A stretch of DNA of 64,000 bases. Origin: Eretmocerus hayati. Its lineage: Eukaryota > Arthropoda > Insecta > Hymenoptera > Aphelinidae. The position numbers and the translations under genes are program-made. Position 1 is the stretch's first letter. Each line of letters opens with the position of its first letter. Below, one piece after another: positions 1-12,149 of the stretch. Location of the stretch: the NCBI GenBank assembly GCA_029851415.1, contig CM056744.1, forward strand, positions 85,964,907-86,028,906. The letters are read 5' to 3'. The notes under the pieces were generated by a model. The model worked only from the letters and a program-made list of their open reading frames with translations, searched no databases and was not told the DNA's origin.

Positions 1-910
1 GAAAGGTCTAATTCGAAATTCACTTACTGTACATCTGAGTCATTGCGAAGCATTTCGGCCAGAGCTATCACCGGGAGGTCTGAAAAAAAATCCTTAGAAT
101 TTTTTTTTTCTATTAATGCTATGTTCAAATAGTACAGAAAATAATCAGGGGATGATTTCTTCACCGAGATTCTTGTTGATATGTATTTTAGTAAATTGAG
201 CTTCAAGTTTGGCTTTTTTGCAAGAATGCTCAACTTCTATCGACTGGAATTCTTATGTAAAATACGATAATCGACCTTTACTAGTAATTGAATTGTAGGT
301 TTCCCTAAGACCTTCAAAATGACTACTTTCAGAAGTCGATTACCACTTTTCTAGGAGGTGCTAGATCGCTTTGGAGAAGGCGCAAAAATCGCTCAAATCT
401 GCTCTCAGCAAATAGTTCTTACAAGTTACTACACTCAACTATGGACTCAGGACTATTTTTTACCAAAAGTATCAGTCTTGACGAAGAGAATGCGCCCAAA
501 TACGTCGAAAAAAGTTGAGTCTTGTTCGAGATATAATTTTTCCCAAATAGACTCAAAAACGGCCTATAATGACATTTTATGCAATTTTCCGATGTCTGAG
601 TGCTTACAAAATTGCATAAAATAGCATTCGCGCCTCGATCATGAGGTTTCGCCTGCGGCTCGGGCCGAGAACCAATCGCTCAGAAGCGAGCTACAACCTC
701 ATAATCTCGGTGCAAAATCTGATATTTTGGGGCCTGGGGCCCACGAGGGGTGTCGAAAAAATCCAAAAAAATTTTGTTACGTACTATTTGAACACAGCAC
801 TAAGAGGAGAGGAATTTTAGGGGGTTTTTCCAGACCCCCCTCCAGGTGGCTATGGCCGAAATGCTCCGAAACGACTCACATACATACTCTTCCTCAAAAA
901 TTAGGAAATG
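1..910. repeat. Diverged inverted-repeat pair (arms ~1-115 and ~800-910)
   Basis: The reverse complement of bases 1-115 aligns imperfectly with about 800-910. The best shared block contains GGCCGAAATGCT followed by an ACTCA stretch. Between the arms is GC-richer sequence at 630-760 with a GGGGCCTGGGGCCCACG stretch. No TSD was found. It is probably an old fold-back element. Short open frames here have no recognisable domain. Confidence 0.45.
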
Positions 911-1137
911 TCCCATTGGAAGCAAATTTGTTACCATCTCATCAGCTCGTAGTTCCAACGAGCTTCCTTGAAATTTTCAGACTTATTAATTCGTTAGTAA
1001 GAAAATTTCGTGTAACATCTCATGCGCATCCACGCAGGACCACTGATAGTATAGAAATAACATCTCAAAACTGCAGATGAGCTTGAAGCCTTGAGCCTCA
1101 AACCAACCATCTCATGGTTGTTCTACAATAATTGTAG

Positions 1138-1434
1138 CTAGCGTAATACCTCGCGTTGCTCGGCTCGTAAGTTTTTCCAAGAGGCGTATTAGTTTTCCAA
1201 AATGCCCTTTCAAATCAAATGAGAAATTGTTTCTCAAAAATTTTATATATTTAGTTGAGCGATGGTGTTTCACATGGTTTTGAACTCAGGGAGACCATAA
1301 AAAATATCAGCACTCAACTCACTATATAAAAATGATACAGAACATATTTTCATTTGATTTGAAAGAGCGTTTTGAGGAACTAATACGCCTCTTGGGAACT
1401 CTTACAGGCCGAGCAACGCGAGGCATTACGCTAG
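1138..1434. mobile_element. Palindromic MITE-like element (297 bp)
   Basis: The left end CTAGCGTAATACCTCGCG is mirrored by the right end, and the match runs inward about 100 bp: both arms share the GAGGCGTATTAG block and the CAAATCAAATGA block. The centre holds about 100 bp of non-palindromic AT-rich DNA. It has no coding capacity. A CTAG or GCTAG duplication is possible, but it cannot be separated from the palindrome itself. Confidence 0.65.
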
Positions 1435-2234
1435 TAATCTAATAATTGACGAGTGATACAAGAATTTAGAATTCTCATGTAAGTGTGGTGTAAATATAAC
1501 TTTGATAAAAATTGTATATACAATCAATTATGGTAGCTATTTTCATTCTATTACATTATGAACAAATAACATCCGTCTGATCAGTCGTTGTGAAGTACAA
1601 AAATATAAGTTCGAAAGGTGTCGTCTTTATACACCTGTATTTCTCATCTAAATAGTTTACAAATAATTCCTCGTGAAATAGTTTCCGAATAAGAGATCTT
1701 CAATCCAATGTAGACGCAAGAAGTACGGATCACCTAACTCTAGATTCCGAACAATATTCCGTAAAAAAGAAGCATTTTCGAACTTAAGTCAAACTTCCAT
1801 AGTAGACTGATCATTATGACGACCACTTGTTTTTTTCTTCCTTGAGTTCTACGAGAGCAAGTTCGCTCATTCTTCGCGAATTTTTTGTAAATTCGACTCA
1901 AAATATGATTCAAGGTAAGCTTCACATCACAACAAATCAATGATTGTTTATAAATCGCTGATATAAGGGACATACAGAGGAAATTCATAGTTTGTACGTC
2001 AGAATTCAACCGTCAGTCCGCTCCTTGCTTTTGGTCCGGAAGTCAATGTTGGAACTTTTTTCACGTATTACAAGATATGTAAAGATTACTTTCACACTAG
2101 TTTATATAATTCAATCCATTTGGAACCATACGTTATGGTTACCGATGACGCCATTTTTGTTAAAATAACAAAAAGACTAGCGATACCTCTTATGTATCTA
2201 TATATTATTGCTGGATGTATAATCGCACTGTAAA
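1435..2234. other. Unassigned AT-rich DNA
   Basis: I see no gene, repeat boundary or RNA structure that I can support here. The open frames are short and lack recognisable motifs. Confidence 0.5.
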
Positions 2235-2382
2235 AGAAAATTTTGAAAAACCCCAATCAATTGGTCAAATGAAAAATTCAACCATTAGGGTTTCTTTAAT
2301 CAATTGGTTGCATTATCCATTCAACCAGCTGATTGAATTGAGCATTCAACTACTTGGTTGGAGTTTTTCGAGAAAATTTCCT
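2235..2382. repeat. Palindromic repeat with CAATCAATTGG/CAACC motifs
   Basis: The left edge (GAAAATTTTGAAAAAC, then CCAATCAATTGG) is the approximate reverse complement of the right edge (ACTTGGTTGGAG, then TTTTTCGAGAAAATTTCC). The interior contains repeated CAATTGGTT and CAACCAGCTGATTG blocks. A related sequence lies at 3,843-4,070. Confidence 0.4.
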
Positions 2383-2466
2383 GTAGTGCGGTGTATAGTA
2401 GGTTTGGAGGGCGTATACGGAATTGAACTCTGAATTTTCACGTTCTTCTGATCTACACTTTCGCAT

Positions 2467-3842
<1,376 letters not shown>

Positions 3843-4070
3843 AAAATGTTTTCCAAAAGACTTCAACCAATCGGTTAGATGAAAGAATCATCTGGTTAGT
3901 CGGATGAAGAATTCAATTTTTGATGACAATTTCAACAAAATGGTTGGAAAACTCAGTGAATTTTCAATTAAACTGGGTGAATTTTCCACCGAATGGTCGA
4001 ATTCCCATCCAACCGGCTGGTTGGATTTTTCATTCAACCAGTCGGATAAAATTTCGGAAAATTTTTTTAT
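3843..4070. repeat. Palindromic repeat with CAACCGGCTGGTTG core
   Basis: The edges are roughly complementary: a TTTTCCAAAAGA block on the left and TTTCGGAAAATTTT on the right. The interior holds several imperfect copies of CAACC(N)GGTTG, including CAACCGGCTGGTTGG. It appears related to 2,235-2,382. Confidence 0.4.
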
Positions 4071-4329
4071 GTTCATTCAACGCGAAATTGGTATACATTC
4101 GGACTCTTGAAACGTTCAATCATTGTTCGTTACGCAATGTGTTCATATGATATTTTCAAACTTTTAGTTTTCTCTCTTCTTTTGTAAATTTTATTAGTTT
4201 TATCATAAAGGTAATATACATATATCTCAACTATAAATTTCATGAGAAGAACAGCAAATATTATACATCACGATGAATCATCTTCAAGTAACTAACGCGA
4301 TAGGAGTAAGATGTTGTGAAGAATAATAT

Positions 4330-6395
4330 CAAGGCAAGGCCGTAGTCTGCGGCCATCTTGAAAAAGCTAGGGAGATTGACCGAATCCGTTCTGTGAATAT
4401 CTCGAGTCTTACTTGACCAAATCCCTTCATATTTTGTATGCGTCAACAAAATGCATGTGAAAATTGCGCTATGGAGCGAAATCCCACAAAACTAGAGAAA
4501 GAAACTTCCGTGATGAGCGCTGGACAGATGTCGTCTGCTCCTGTGGTAAGGCATGCTGTTATATTTCATTCTATAATTTTGTGATCAGCTCATTTTTTCT
4601 CACTCTCACTCCATAGCGCAATTCTCTCACGTTCGTAGATGATAGAAAGACCCTTATTTTTTCATGATTCTCTATAAAACTTGAGATAAATCCAGAACGG
4701 CGATGAGTTAAACATGATGACAGCCATAATTTTACGTTTCTTCAAAGTGGTCAGACTGATCAGCGGGCGCGAGGCGGGAGAGCAGCAAAACCGTCTGCTT
4801 CGATCATGCACGTTCCCGTGTGTTGTCATCGCGGATAAGATATGTTGTGAGACTTGTAAGCCGCGACTTCCCGGTGGAAAGCGACGGCCCAGGTAATGAC
4901 ATTATATGCCATCATCGACCGGACCCGGGTCCTTTGTCGCGCGAGGCTTCTGCGATCAGGCATGGTGGTGAATCTGATAGCCGTCCACTGCGACATGCAT
5001 CTTTTTGCATCTATTGGCAGAGGGCTCAGTGCAACATCAACTTTGCAAATTTGCATGCACGAGCTCTTGAACAAATACAGAATATAAGTGTTTTGTTTGG
5101 ACCTCTAATCCAGTTCTTATCATTCTGATGATTCTAATCAAGGTTCCAGTTTCAATACCCTAGAACACTTGGTGAAAATAACATATCCGAGTCACTTAGT
5201 GGAGTTTAAATCATGTCTGCTGAGATCCCTGTTCTCCAAAGGGATGATTTCATGTTTAGTTATCTGAATCCGTTGGAAATTACTTGAGTTCTAAAGGTTT
5301 TGTGAAAAAAAGTTAGAAAAATGGTATATGAATTTCATTGTACTCAAGTTGAACTGAACAAATACAGACAGTGAGTGTTTTTTTGGGCCTCTCAACCAGT
5401 TTTGTTTACTGTAATAATTCTAATCAAGGATCCAGTTTCAATATCATAGAATACTTGGTGAAAATGGCGCAGACAGGTCATTTTGAGAGACAAAGTCAGT
5501 ATTGGAATATTGAATTGGAGTTCATATCATGTCTGCTAAGATCCTTGTATTTCAGAGGGATGAATTCATGTTCACTTATCTGAATCCGTTGGGAATCACT
5601 TGAGTTCTAAAGGTTTTGTGATCAAATGTTAGAAAGTTAGTCTGTGAATTTCATTGTACTCAAGATGAATTGAACCAATACAGAATGAAAGTATTTCGTT
5701 TGGGCCTCTAAACTAGTTCTGATCATTCTAATGATTCTAATCAAGGTTCCAGTTTCAATATCCTAGAATACTTGGTCAAAATGACGCATACTGGTCATTT
5801 CCAGAGATAAAGTCAGTCTTGGAACATTGAATTGGAGTTCAAATCATGTCTGCGGAGATCCCTGTATTTCAGAGGGATGATTCCATATCCAAACTTTGGG
5901 ATCAGTTGAGAATTGATAAATTTGTATTTTCTGAAGTATTCCTAGAATTGAAAGTTGGGGTCTCTGATAATACTTATTTTTCAAAAGTTCATGATCAGTG
6001 GCTTCCTGTCCATTCAAATTCAATTGTCAAGTGAATTGAATTGCATCCAATTGATCCTGTGGTTCCCACTCTAGGTACACATAATTTCCAAGGCCCCTAA
6101 TGTATGTGAGAGGGGCACAATGTCAAGACCTCTGATATTAGTGTGCGAGAGGGGAACAATATGTCCATATACATAAAGTATATATATATATATTCACCTT
6201 TGTAAACAGTGTTATTGTGTGTGTGTGTGTTCACACATATACATCAACAATCAGTATGTTTACAAAGGTGAGAGTGTGCGGGTGGTGACACGCCTGCTGG
6301 TCATCACTGAGCTAATGGTGATCGCAGGGGTGCCAACGTAAGTTACTAGGGCTGATCCGATATAGCGGCAGACTACGGCCTCGCCTTAACGAGAA
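4330..6395. mobile_element. Dispersed repeat element, copy A
   Basis: A ~30-bp end motif (AAGGCRAGGCCGTAGTCTGC) lies at 4,330-4,365, with its reverse complement at 6,356-6,395. The body carries the tandem units at 5,069-5,890. The same arrangement of inverted AAGGCGAGG ends around the same internal units recurs at 33,862-35,875 (copy B), so I read both as copies of one TIR element. No transposase domain is visible. The interior also has the AT run and GT-rich tract near 6,180-6,230 and the unassigned 4,470-5,068. Exact ends and TSD are unresolved. The family is unknown to me. Confidence 0.5.
5069..5890 (+). repeat. Tandem ~300-bp repeat, about 2.7 units
   Basis: Units begin at 5,069, 5,356 and 5,672, each with GAAC(A/C)AATACAG. 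They share the phrases AAGGTTCCAGTTTCAAT, CATGTCTGC and GAGGGATGA. The third unit breaks off near 5,890. A diverged copy lies at about 34,806-35,200. There is no consistent reading frame across units, so it is non-coding. Confidence 0.85.
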
Positions 6396-6975
6396 AAATG
6401 TGTGCAAACTTCCATTCTTCCAAAATACTAATATATGATAGATGCCACGAGAATTACGAAGATGGAACATTGTGATCGACGTTGCCATTCATCATAGAAG
6501 ATAGTTCCAGGAAAAATGAATTAGTTTCAGAATTTTTTATTGGAATTGAATAATCCCTAATAAAAATAATCAAAGATTTTCCCCTTCCCCATCATATCAC
6601 CTTATCTCATCCTAATTGTGTCTTATCAATATATGCTATTTATTATATTAAATCATTAATATCAAGGAACAAGCAAACAAGATTGGGAGCAATTCCTGCA
6701 ATCACGGAGACATAAGGTCAGTGAAAATTCAGATAGCATCCCCGGTATCCCTGGAATCGTTCCGGTTGAGGAGAAGAATACAGAAATTGTTGTGATGATG
6801 AAAGAATCCTCATCATACTCCATAAATCTCCTCCACGCCCCATCGATTAGTATATAAGCATGTTCTATCCACATGATAGTTCAATCAATATTGTCTCCAA
6901 AAAGAATTCCTAATCACTTCCACTAACCAAAATGTGATATTATCCATAATGTTGATCGGTTGAGTGATATTTATT
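6396..6975. other. Unassigned AT-rich DNA
   Basis: No gene or repeat boundary was recognised between element A and the LTR element. Confidence 0.5.
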
Positions 6976-7972
6976 TGATAGTTGCCCGTAGATCCGCTCG
7001 ACAGGAATTTCAATTGAATAAATGAATTATGCACGAGAAACCTGGGGATCCCCGTCAATGAGAGTACAATTACTCCTGCGTCTCGCTGGGCGGAGACGAG
7101 ATTTTCTCGTTTGGAGCAGTCTTCTCTTGGTCCGCGGCAATGGCCTGGAACGCGGCGCGACGGGCGAGCAATTTCGCTTGTTGGAGCCCGTACAGGTCGC
7201 GTTGGCGCTCGGCCTCGGAACGGGTCACTTTGCCACGGGTACAGCTACGGTTCCCGCGTTCCATGAATTTATGAGAGTTCAAAGTTCGAGTCGCACTTCC
7301 ATTTCACAAATGTTCGAAATCAGGAACGCACTCCAGATTCACAATTGTTCAAAGCCGGTTCTGCACCTCTCGGTTCTACGGTTGGGACAGGAACTGGGTT
7401 GGGTAAGCGAATAACTCGAATTCCTTCTTACGTAAACTGCGACTCGGTACCACTACGGAACACGAACGCTACACAGACTCTACCGCTCATAATTGTGAGC
7501 AAACTGCACAGAACAATGTCACTAATTCGCGGAGACGACGTCCCTGACGGCACTAGGGGTACGTCGAGTATCAGAGCAGCGTGGCCATGGCGGGGCCGGG
7601 TGTCGTGGAATATGCGTCGCGATGGCGTGTCGAGAACGGACTGTGTCACGAGCTTGAACAGCTCGGATTAATATAAACCGCGAAACTGGTAACGATAAGT
7701 AGCGTTACCTGTGTCATGTAATGGTATAACGCGGTTACGTCACGGTTAGCAGCGTTACGTAACTGCGGACAGCGTTAGGTAATGCGGAGCCCCGTTATGT
7801 AACGCGAAGTTGCGTTATATAACGAACGGCAGCGTTACGTAACGTGAAGACTCGTTACGTAATATGAGGAATCGTTACATACGCGAGATCGTGTTTAAAA
7901 AAGATGTGAGTGATTTGAAAATGATATGAATGTGCTCTTCGATTAGAAGAATAATTACAGATGCGCGCATCA
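6976..7972 (-). repeat. Downstream (3') LTR
   Basis: 997 bp, matching 12,150-13,146 over its whole length. In element orientation it begins at 7,972 (TGATGCGCGC) and ends at 6,976. A minus-strand ATG frame of about 64 codons at 7,070-7,264 is also open in the other LTR. It has no recognised domain and may simply follow LTR conservation. I see no convincing polypurine tract next to 7,973. Confidence 0.93.
7735..7882. promoter_or_regulatory. Array of TTACGTAA-like sites at 20-bp spacing (3' LTR)
   Basis: Octamers begin at 7,735, 7,755, 7,775, 7,795, 7,815, 7,835, 7,855 and 7,875, exactly 20 bp apart. Those at 7,755, 7,835 and 7,855 are perfect TTACGTAA; the others differ by one or two bases. 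TTAYGTAA is the known site of the PAR/E4BP4/VRILLE class of bZIP factors. In element orientation the array lies about 90-240 bp into the LTR, where U3 enhancers are expected. Factor identity is inference. Confidence 0.7.
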
Positions 7973-8530
7973 ATCCGTCCGGGGATCGATGAGTGCATGA
8001 ATATCATTGTTTAATTCGCTTGGTCGTGGCGGTACCTTGTCGACTTGTTTATTCGACAGAAGTAATAGGCTACTACATGGTAAACAGTCAGATTGGTGAT
8101 ACATTGATCGAAAAATTCAAAATGAGTCAAATATCTGAGAATAAGACGGAGATTTCTAATGATGATATAGCACTTTGCACTGCTACGAAGATTTTCACTG
8201 ATCACCACAACTAACCGTAATGGTTATCACTACACTTAATCAGGCCTGATGATAATCCGGATGTTACGCAGGGAATCCTCTCGCGCGTATTAGGTTGTAA
8301 CAGTGCGATGGCGGCGGGTACGCGAGCTTTTGCTCAGCGTCTCTCCTCAAGGCTTCCGCCCGCGTAGGTCGTCCTCCTTTCCGCTTCCATTGCTGGTTGC
8401 AGAGAACGCGGGGCCTAGTCTCGGTCCCCGAATGTGTTGCGACCAAGACGTCCGTCTCTGGTTGCGTCGAGCAGGTTGGCTGTGTATGGTCATGATCCGC
8501 GGCAGAAGCAGGAGTCCGATCGATGATCCG
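7973..8530 (-). other. Internal remnant between pol and the 3' LTR
   Basis: GC-rich DNA with minus-strand open stretches but no recognisable domain. It follows the stop codon of the integrase-like remnant at 8,531 and is presumably the 3' end of the element's internal region. Confidence 0.5.
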
Positions 8531-9656
8531 CTACGGGTGAGCGTCCCCACAGGTAGCTGCGGTTGATGGATCCTGTTGTTCGTGTTGTTGGGGCTGCTCA
8601 GCATCTATGGCGCTGCTGGTTGCAGGAGATGCATCCCCAGGTGAAGCTGCTGGAGGGGCTGTCTGATCTCTCTTGACTTGCGAGATATGTACTTTGAGCG
8701 TGGCGTTCCCGGGACGGTCCACGGTGAACACTTGCGGCGAGAGACAATGAATAATGTCGTAAGGGCTGGCCAGCATCTTCCGTGACGCTGTTGATCCTCC
8801 GGAAGTCGACACAAAATCGGTACGACCCGTCGTGTTTGTCGACCAGGACGATTGGTGAGCTGTAGGGCGATGACGCTGCCTCGATGACTCCGTCTGCCAG
8901 CATTTGTCTGACCATGTCCGTTATCGATCGCTTCTTCTCAGCGGAGTAATGATAAGGCGGGATTTTGAAAGGGCGATGATCCGTGACTTTGATCTCGTGA
9001 ACGATGAGGGGCGTCCTGGCCAGGGGCGCCGAATCGTCAAAGATTCTCACGTGTCGCATGATGATGTCCCTGAATCGGTCGACAAATTCGTCAGGGAATC
9101 CGTGATCCACTTTGCTCCAGACCTGTTGCTGCAGGTGAGCGGACGGTCCGTCCGGGGCACGTCCTAAGAACACACGGACTCGCTTGCTGGTTCCCAGGTA
9201 GAGGCAGTCGAGGTCGTGATCGTGCACGGCCCTAACCTCTTTCAGCCATCGGCGTCCTAGGATGGCTGCTGGTCGGAGCTCGTCACCGACGTAGAATTTG
9301 ATGTCACACGTGAAATTTTGGATTCGCACGGCAAGCGTGCAGGTGGCTCGGACGGCCATCTCGGTTCCACATATGGCCAGCTTGGCCCCGCGTGGCTGGA
9401 TCTTCTGCACGATGGCTCCGTCCGGGATGCATCGCGGCAAGATGAAGTTGTCGGAGGCTGCCGAATCGACGAGCGCTCCAATGCGCTTCTCCCCGATGAA
9501 GATTTCCAGGTAGGCGGCGTGGAGTCCAGTGGCGCCCGTGGCTGCGGCGCTTATTGCGGGGCTGCAAGCTTCGAAACGGGTTTGCCCGCCTCGTTTCCCG
9601 CTTCGCGCCAGTTTCCCGAAGGCGTGGGCTTCGAGAATGTCGGGCGCTTGAAGCAC
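8531..9656 (-). pseudogene. Pol remnant: protease, start of RT, then integrase C-terminal tail
   Basis: The frame from 9,656 shows a retropepsin-like domain with its catalytic aspartate near codon 64. The motif reads D-S-A instead of the usual D-S/T-G, so the protease is probably inactive. It then gives the characteristic gypsy RT entry (YSSPIVLV, then RFCVDFRRINSVT) ending near 8,785. At that point the sequence shifts frame and continues as a segment typical of the C-terminus of gypsy integrases (LSPQVFTVDRPG, then HISQVKRD), stopping at 8,531. Most of RT including the YXDD box, all of RNase H and the DDE core are absent, equal to roughly 2.5 kb in intact relatives. The pol frame is -1 relative to gag and overlaps its 3' end, the usual gypsy arrangement. 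Confidence 0.85.
8776..8786 (-). other. Pol deletion junction
   Basis: Within these bases the minus-strand similarity passes from RT (FRRINSVT) to integrase tail (ASPYDIIHCLSPQVF) in another frame. This marks an internal deletion breakpoint. Confidence 0.75.
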
Positions 9657-10685
9657 TCACGGTGCCAGTGATAGTCCGGGCAGTAATCACACTTGGGCAA
9701 GCGCTCGCCATTGACCTGCTTGAAGTCGCGCAGCGTCTTGGGTTGTCCCGGAGCAGGAGCGTTGCCCTTGGTCTGGCCGTTGTTGGCTGGAGCTGTCTTG
9801 CGGAGACTGATCTGCTTGGCGTGCTCGTCCAGCTCGATCTCGGTAGCCCTGGCCAAGAGCTTGCCCACGGTCGTCGGAGGGTTGCAACGCAGATGGCCGC
9901 GAATCGTAGCGTTGAGCGACTCCATGATGAGGGTCACCAGCTCAGCTTCTGGGGCTTTGGGCAGCAGATGGCGGGCCAGAAGGTTGCGACGTTCGATGAA
10001 CGTGCTGAGGTCCTCCTTCTTCCCTGCGCCTGTCCGAAGAGCTTCGCCTTGAGCCGGAGTCGGAGCTGCGGTGAGTCGTAGCGTGCCAGTTGGAGCTCGG
10101 TGGAACGGCTCCAGTCGACTGCCAGGTTCTTGTAGCAGGACCACCGCTTCTCAGCGTCGCCTTTGAGGGCGTGCTCTGCGACTTGGACTCGGAATGCCTC
10201 CTCTGTCCCAAGTCGTCTGGAATGCTCCTCGCATTTCGTGATGAAGCGCGCAGGGTCCTCGTGCTCCACTCCGTTGAAGTCTGGCGGGCTGAGGGGCGTG
10301 CCAGCCAGTTGGCGGAACATCAGCCGGAGGTCCTCCATGTTGAATTCCAGCGCCGCTGCTGGCTCCGGGTTGATGGGTATCGCGTTGGCAGCTGCGTCCG
10401 GAGCACCCTGTCGCTCCGGGTCAGGGAGTATTGGGTCGATCGAAGCTGACTGCTCTGGCAGCTGCTGCTGTGCTCCGACCTGGGGAGCGGCAGGCTCGTC
10501 CTGTGGCACGGCCAGCAAAGGTCCGGTTGGAGGAAGGTCCCTCCGTGAAGTCCTCCTGCGGATGGGCAGCTGTGCTCCGTCGATTAGGGCCTCGAGCTCC
10601 TGCTCCGAGCCAAGGGACTGTTGCCTTCGATGACGTGTCACGCGAGCGGTACGCTCAAGCGAGACGGTGCGCTGTTTCTCTGGAC

Positions 10686-11968
10686 TAGGGCTTCACCGAG
10701 ATGTGGATCTCGTCTCGATCTCGGGTCGAGATCTCGGTGTGAATCGAGACGATACAAAATGGCTCGAGATGTGGACCGAGGTCGATACGAGGCGAGATTG
10801 TATGCTCCAATTGCGAGATGAGACGATATCGACTCTGATCGAGATGAGAGAGAGCTCGAAAATCTCGGTTTCCCATTATACACATATACATGAGTCTGAC
10901 AATTTGGGTGCATAACATCCTGATGAACCAAACAGTCAGTCACGTGGTTAAAAGAACTGTATATCAATCAATCAAATTACATATAGAACGTAGTATTCAA
11001 AAAAATCATGGAACTTATTAGATAATGTCATATGTTAAAATTGATTGAAATGAAAATATGAATTCTCAACATCGCAGAGTCCAGGAGATAGTACAGTTGG
11101 AGAAGATTAGAAATTAGAAATGAAAGAAATCCCGCAGATTACATCTCTGAGATCACTATGTATCTGTCGGTTAATACACACGAGTGCTCTGAAAGAATTA
11201 TCTGCGAGTGAGTTTCGGTGTTCGGTCATCACTAGCGACGCTTCTGAGAAAATTCTTCCTGATGGAACTGATGTTGGCATAATGCTCAGAATGTCTCTTG
11301 CTATACGAGCTAGCAGTAGATATGTAGATTCATTACACTTCCACCAACTAAGGACATCTACAGTACCTGGCTGCCTTCTTGCTCTGAGGTACCGGTCAAT
11401 TTTGTCATCCCAATCAGATGATTTCTCGGGCTCATCATAGAAGCTGATAACAGTGATAGTCTCGTCATCAATCTCCTTATTATTACTCATACAATCATCA
11501 TCTGTTGGAACATTTCCGTGCACATCGTGGTATTGAATTTTAAATACACTTCTGGATTTTTCTCTAGACGTGACTACTAGATCTCAAACGTGAACAAAAG
11601 CAGCCAATCCTCGTGCTCTCCAACGGTAATAGAATTGATAGGTTTCAAACTCACCTGTAACTGATACGAACGTTATTGATAGTTCATGAGAGTATCTGGC
11701 TCACTTCAAAGCACGTGGCGCAAAGTTTTTGAATACCAGAATTACCCTCAGTGCGATACACGCTATATAAGCAACATCAGCAGAGGTCTTGTATCAAATC
11801 TCGGTTTTGCCGAGATTCTTCGAAATCGGTGGGAAAAATCGAGATGAGACGATATCGTACTTTTTCCATTTCGGGCGATCTCGGAGCGAGACGAGATCCA
11901 CGGTTGCAAATTACGAGAGATACGAGATTGCATCAATTTCTCGCTTTTCTCGCTCGAGTGAAGCCCTA
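10686..11968 (-). mobile_element. hAT transposon, truncated (1,283 bp)
   Basis: Terminal inverted repeats TAGGGCTTCAC and GTGAAGCCCTA are perfect over 11 bp. They are flanked by a perfect 8-bp TSD, CTCTGGAC (10,678-10,685 and 11,969-11,976), the size expected for hAT. Both ends are crowded with CGAGAT/ATCTCG subterminal motifs, typical of transposase-binding regions. The interior keeps only a C-terminal transposase fragment, so this copy is non-autonomous. It inserted into gag of the LTR element and is therefore younger than it. Confidence 0.95.
11107..11523 (-). pseudogene. hAT transposase C-terminal fragment (dimerisation domain)
   Basis: An open minus-strand frame of about 138 codons, without a convincing start codon, ending just inside the element. 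It matches the hAT dimerisation region: a DVLSWWK segment, then LLARIARDILSIMPTSVP, then IFSEASLVMTEHRNSLAD. The normally conserved Ser-Glu-Arg before the FS pair reads Ser-Gly-Arg. The BED zinc finger and the DDE/RNase-H catalytic domain are absent. An acidic linker-like stretch precedes the domain. Confidence 0.88.
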
Positions 11969-12128
11969 CTCTGGACGGGTGGCACTGGATGTTTCCACAC
12001 TTCCAGAAGTGCTCGCCGCCGATTGCCGGGTCGTCCGGGATGCAGGTGGCGTCCGGGGAAGACTGCTCATTGGGTCGCAGGTCCCGACATCACCAGATGT
12101 CGACGAATTTCAAAATGATCCTCGTCGA

Positions 12129-12146
12129 GCCCCACGTTGGGCGCCA
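12129..12146 (-). promoter_or_regulatory. Primer-binding site, tRNA-Lys type
   Basis: On the minus strand TGGCGCCCAACGTGGGGC lies 3 bases inside the 5' LTR. This 18-mer is the established complement of the 3' end of tRNA-Lys(1,2), also used by several retroviruses. It fixes the element's orientation. Confidence 0.88.
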
Positions 12147-12149
12147 AAT

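Larger units (their letters stand above)
9551..12070 (-). pseudogene. gag, interrupted by hAT and frameshifted
   Basis: The likely original start is the ATG at 12,068-12,070, about 80 bp downstream of the primer-binding site. After about 31 codons the hAT element (10,686-11,968) intervenes. Removing the hAT and one TSD copy keeps the frame, so gag was open before that insertion. The second part (to about 10,035) contains a retrotransposon-gag-like core (FNGVEHEDPARFITKCEEH, then LKGDAEKRW). A frameshift near 10,030-10,040, in a G/A-rich stretch, moves the rest into another frame. That rest is open to 9,551 and ends with a CCHC-like knuckle of unusual spacing, C-X2-C-X3-H-X4-C, around CDYCPDYHWHREC. 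The product would be the particle-forming nucleic-acid-binding protein. This copy is not functional. Confidence 0.85.

Noticed and set aside
7275..7300. GTTCGAGTC resembling a tRNA B box
   Set aside because: No A box, no cloverleaf and no terminator. It lies inside the LTR.
7022..7671. Plus-strand open frames inside the LTR
   Set aside because: They lie antisense to the element and show no domain. Conservation between LTRs is explained by LTR duplication.
9554..10633. Plus-strand open frames opposite gag
   Set aside because: They are antisense shadows of the GC-rich gag. The minus strand carries the recognisable gag and zinc-knuckle motifs.
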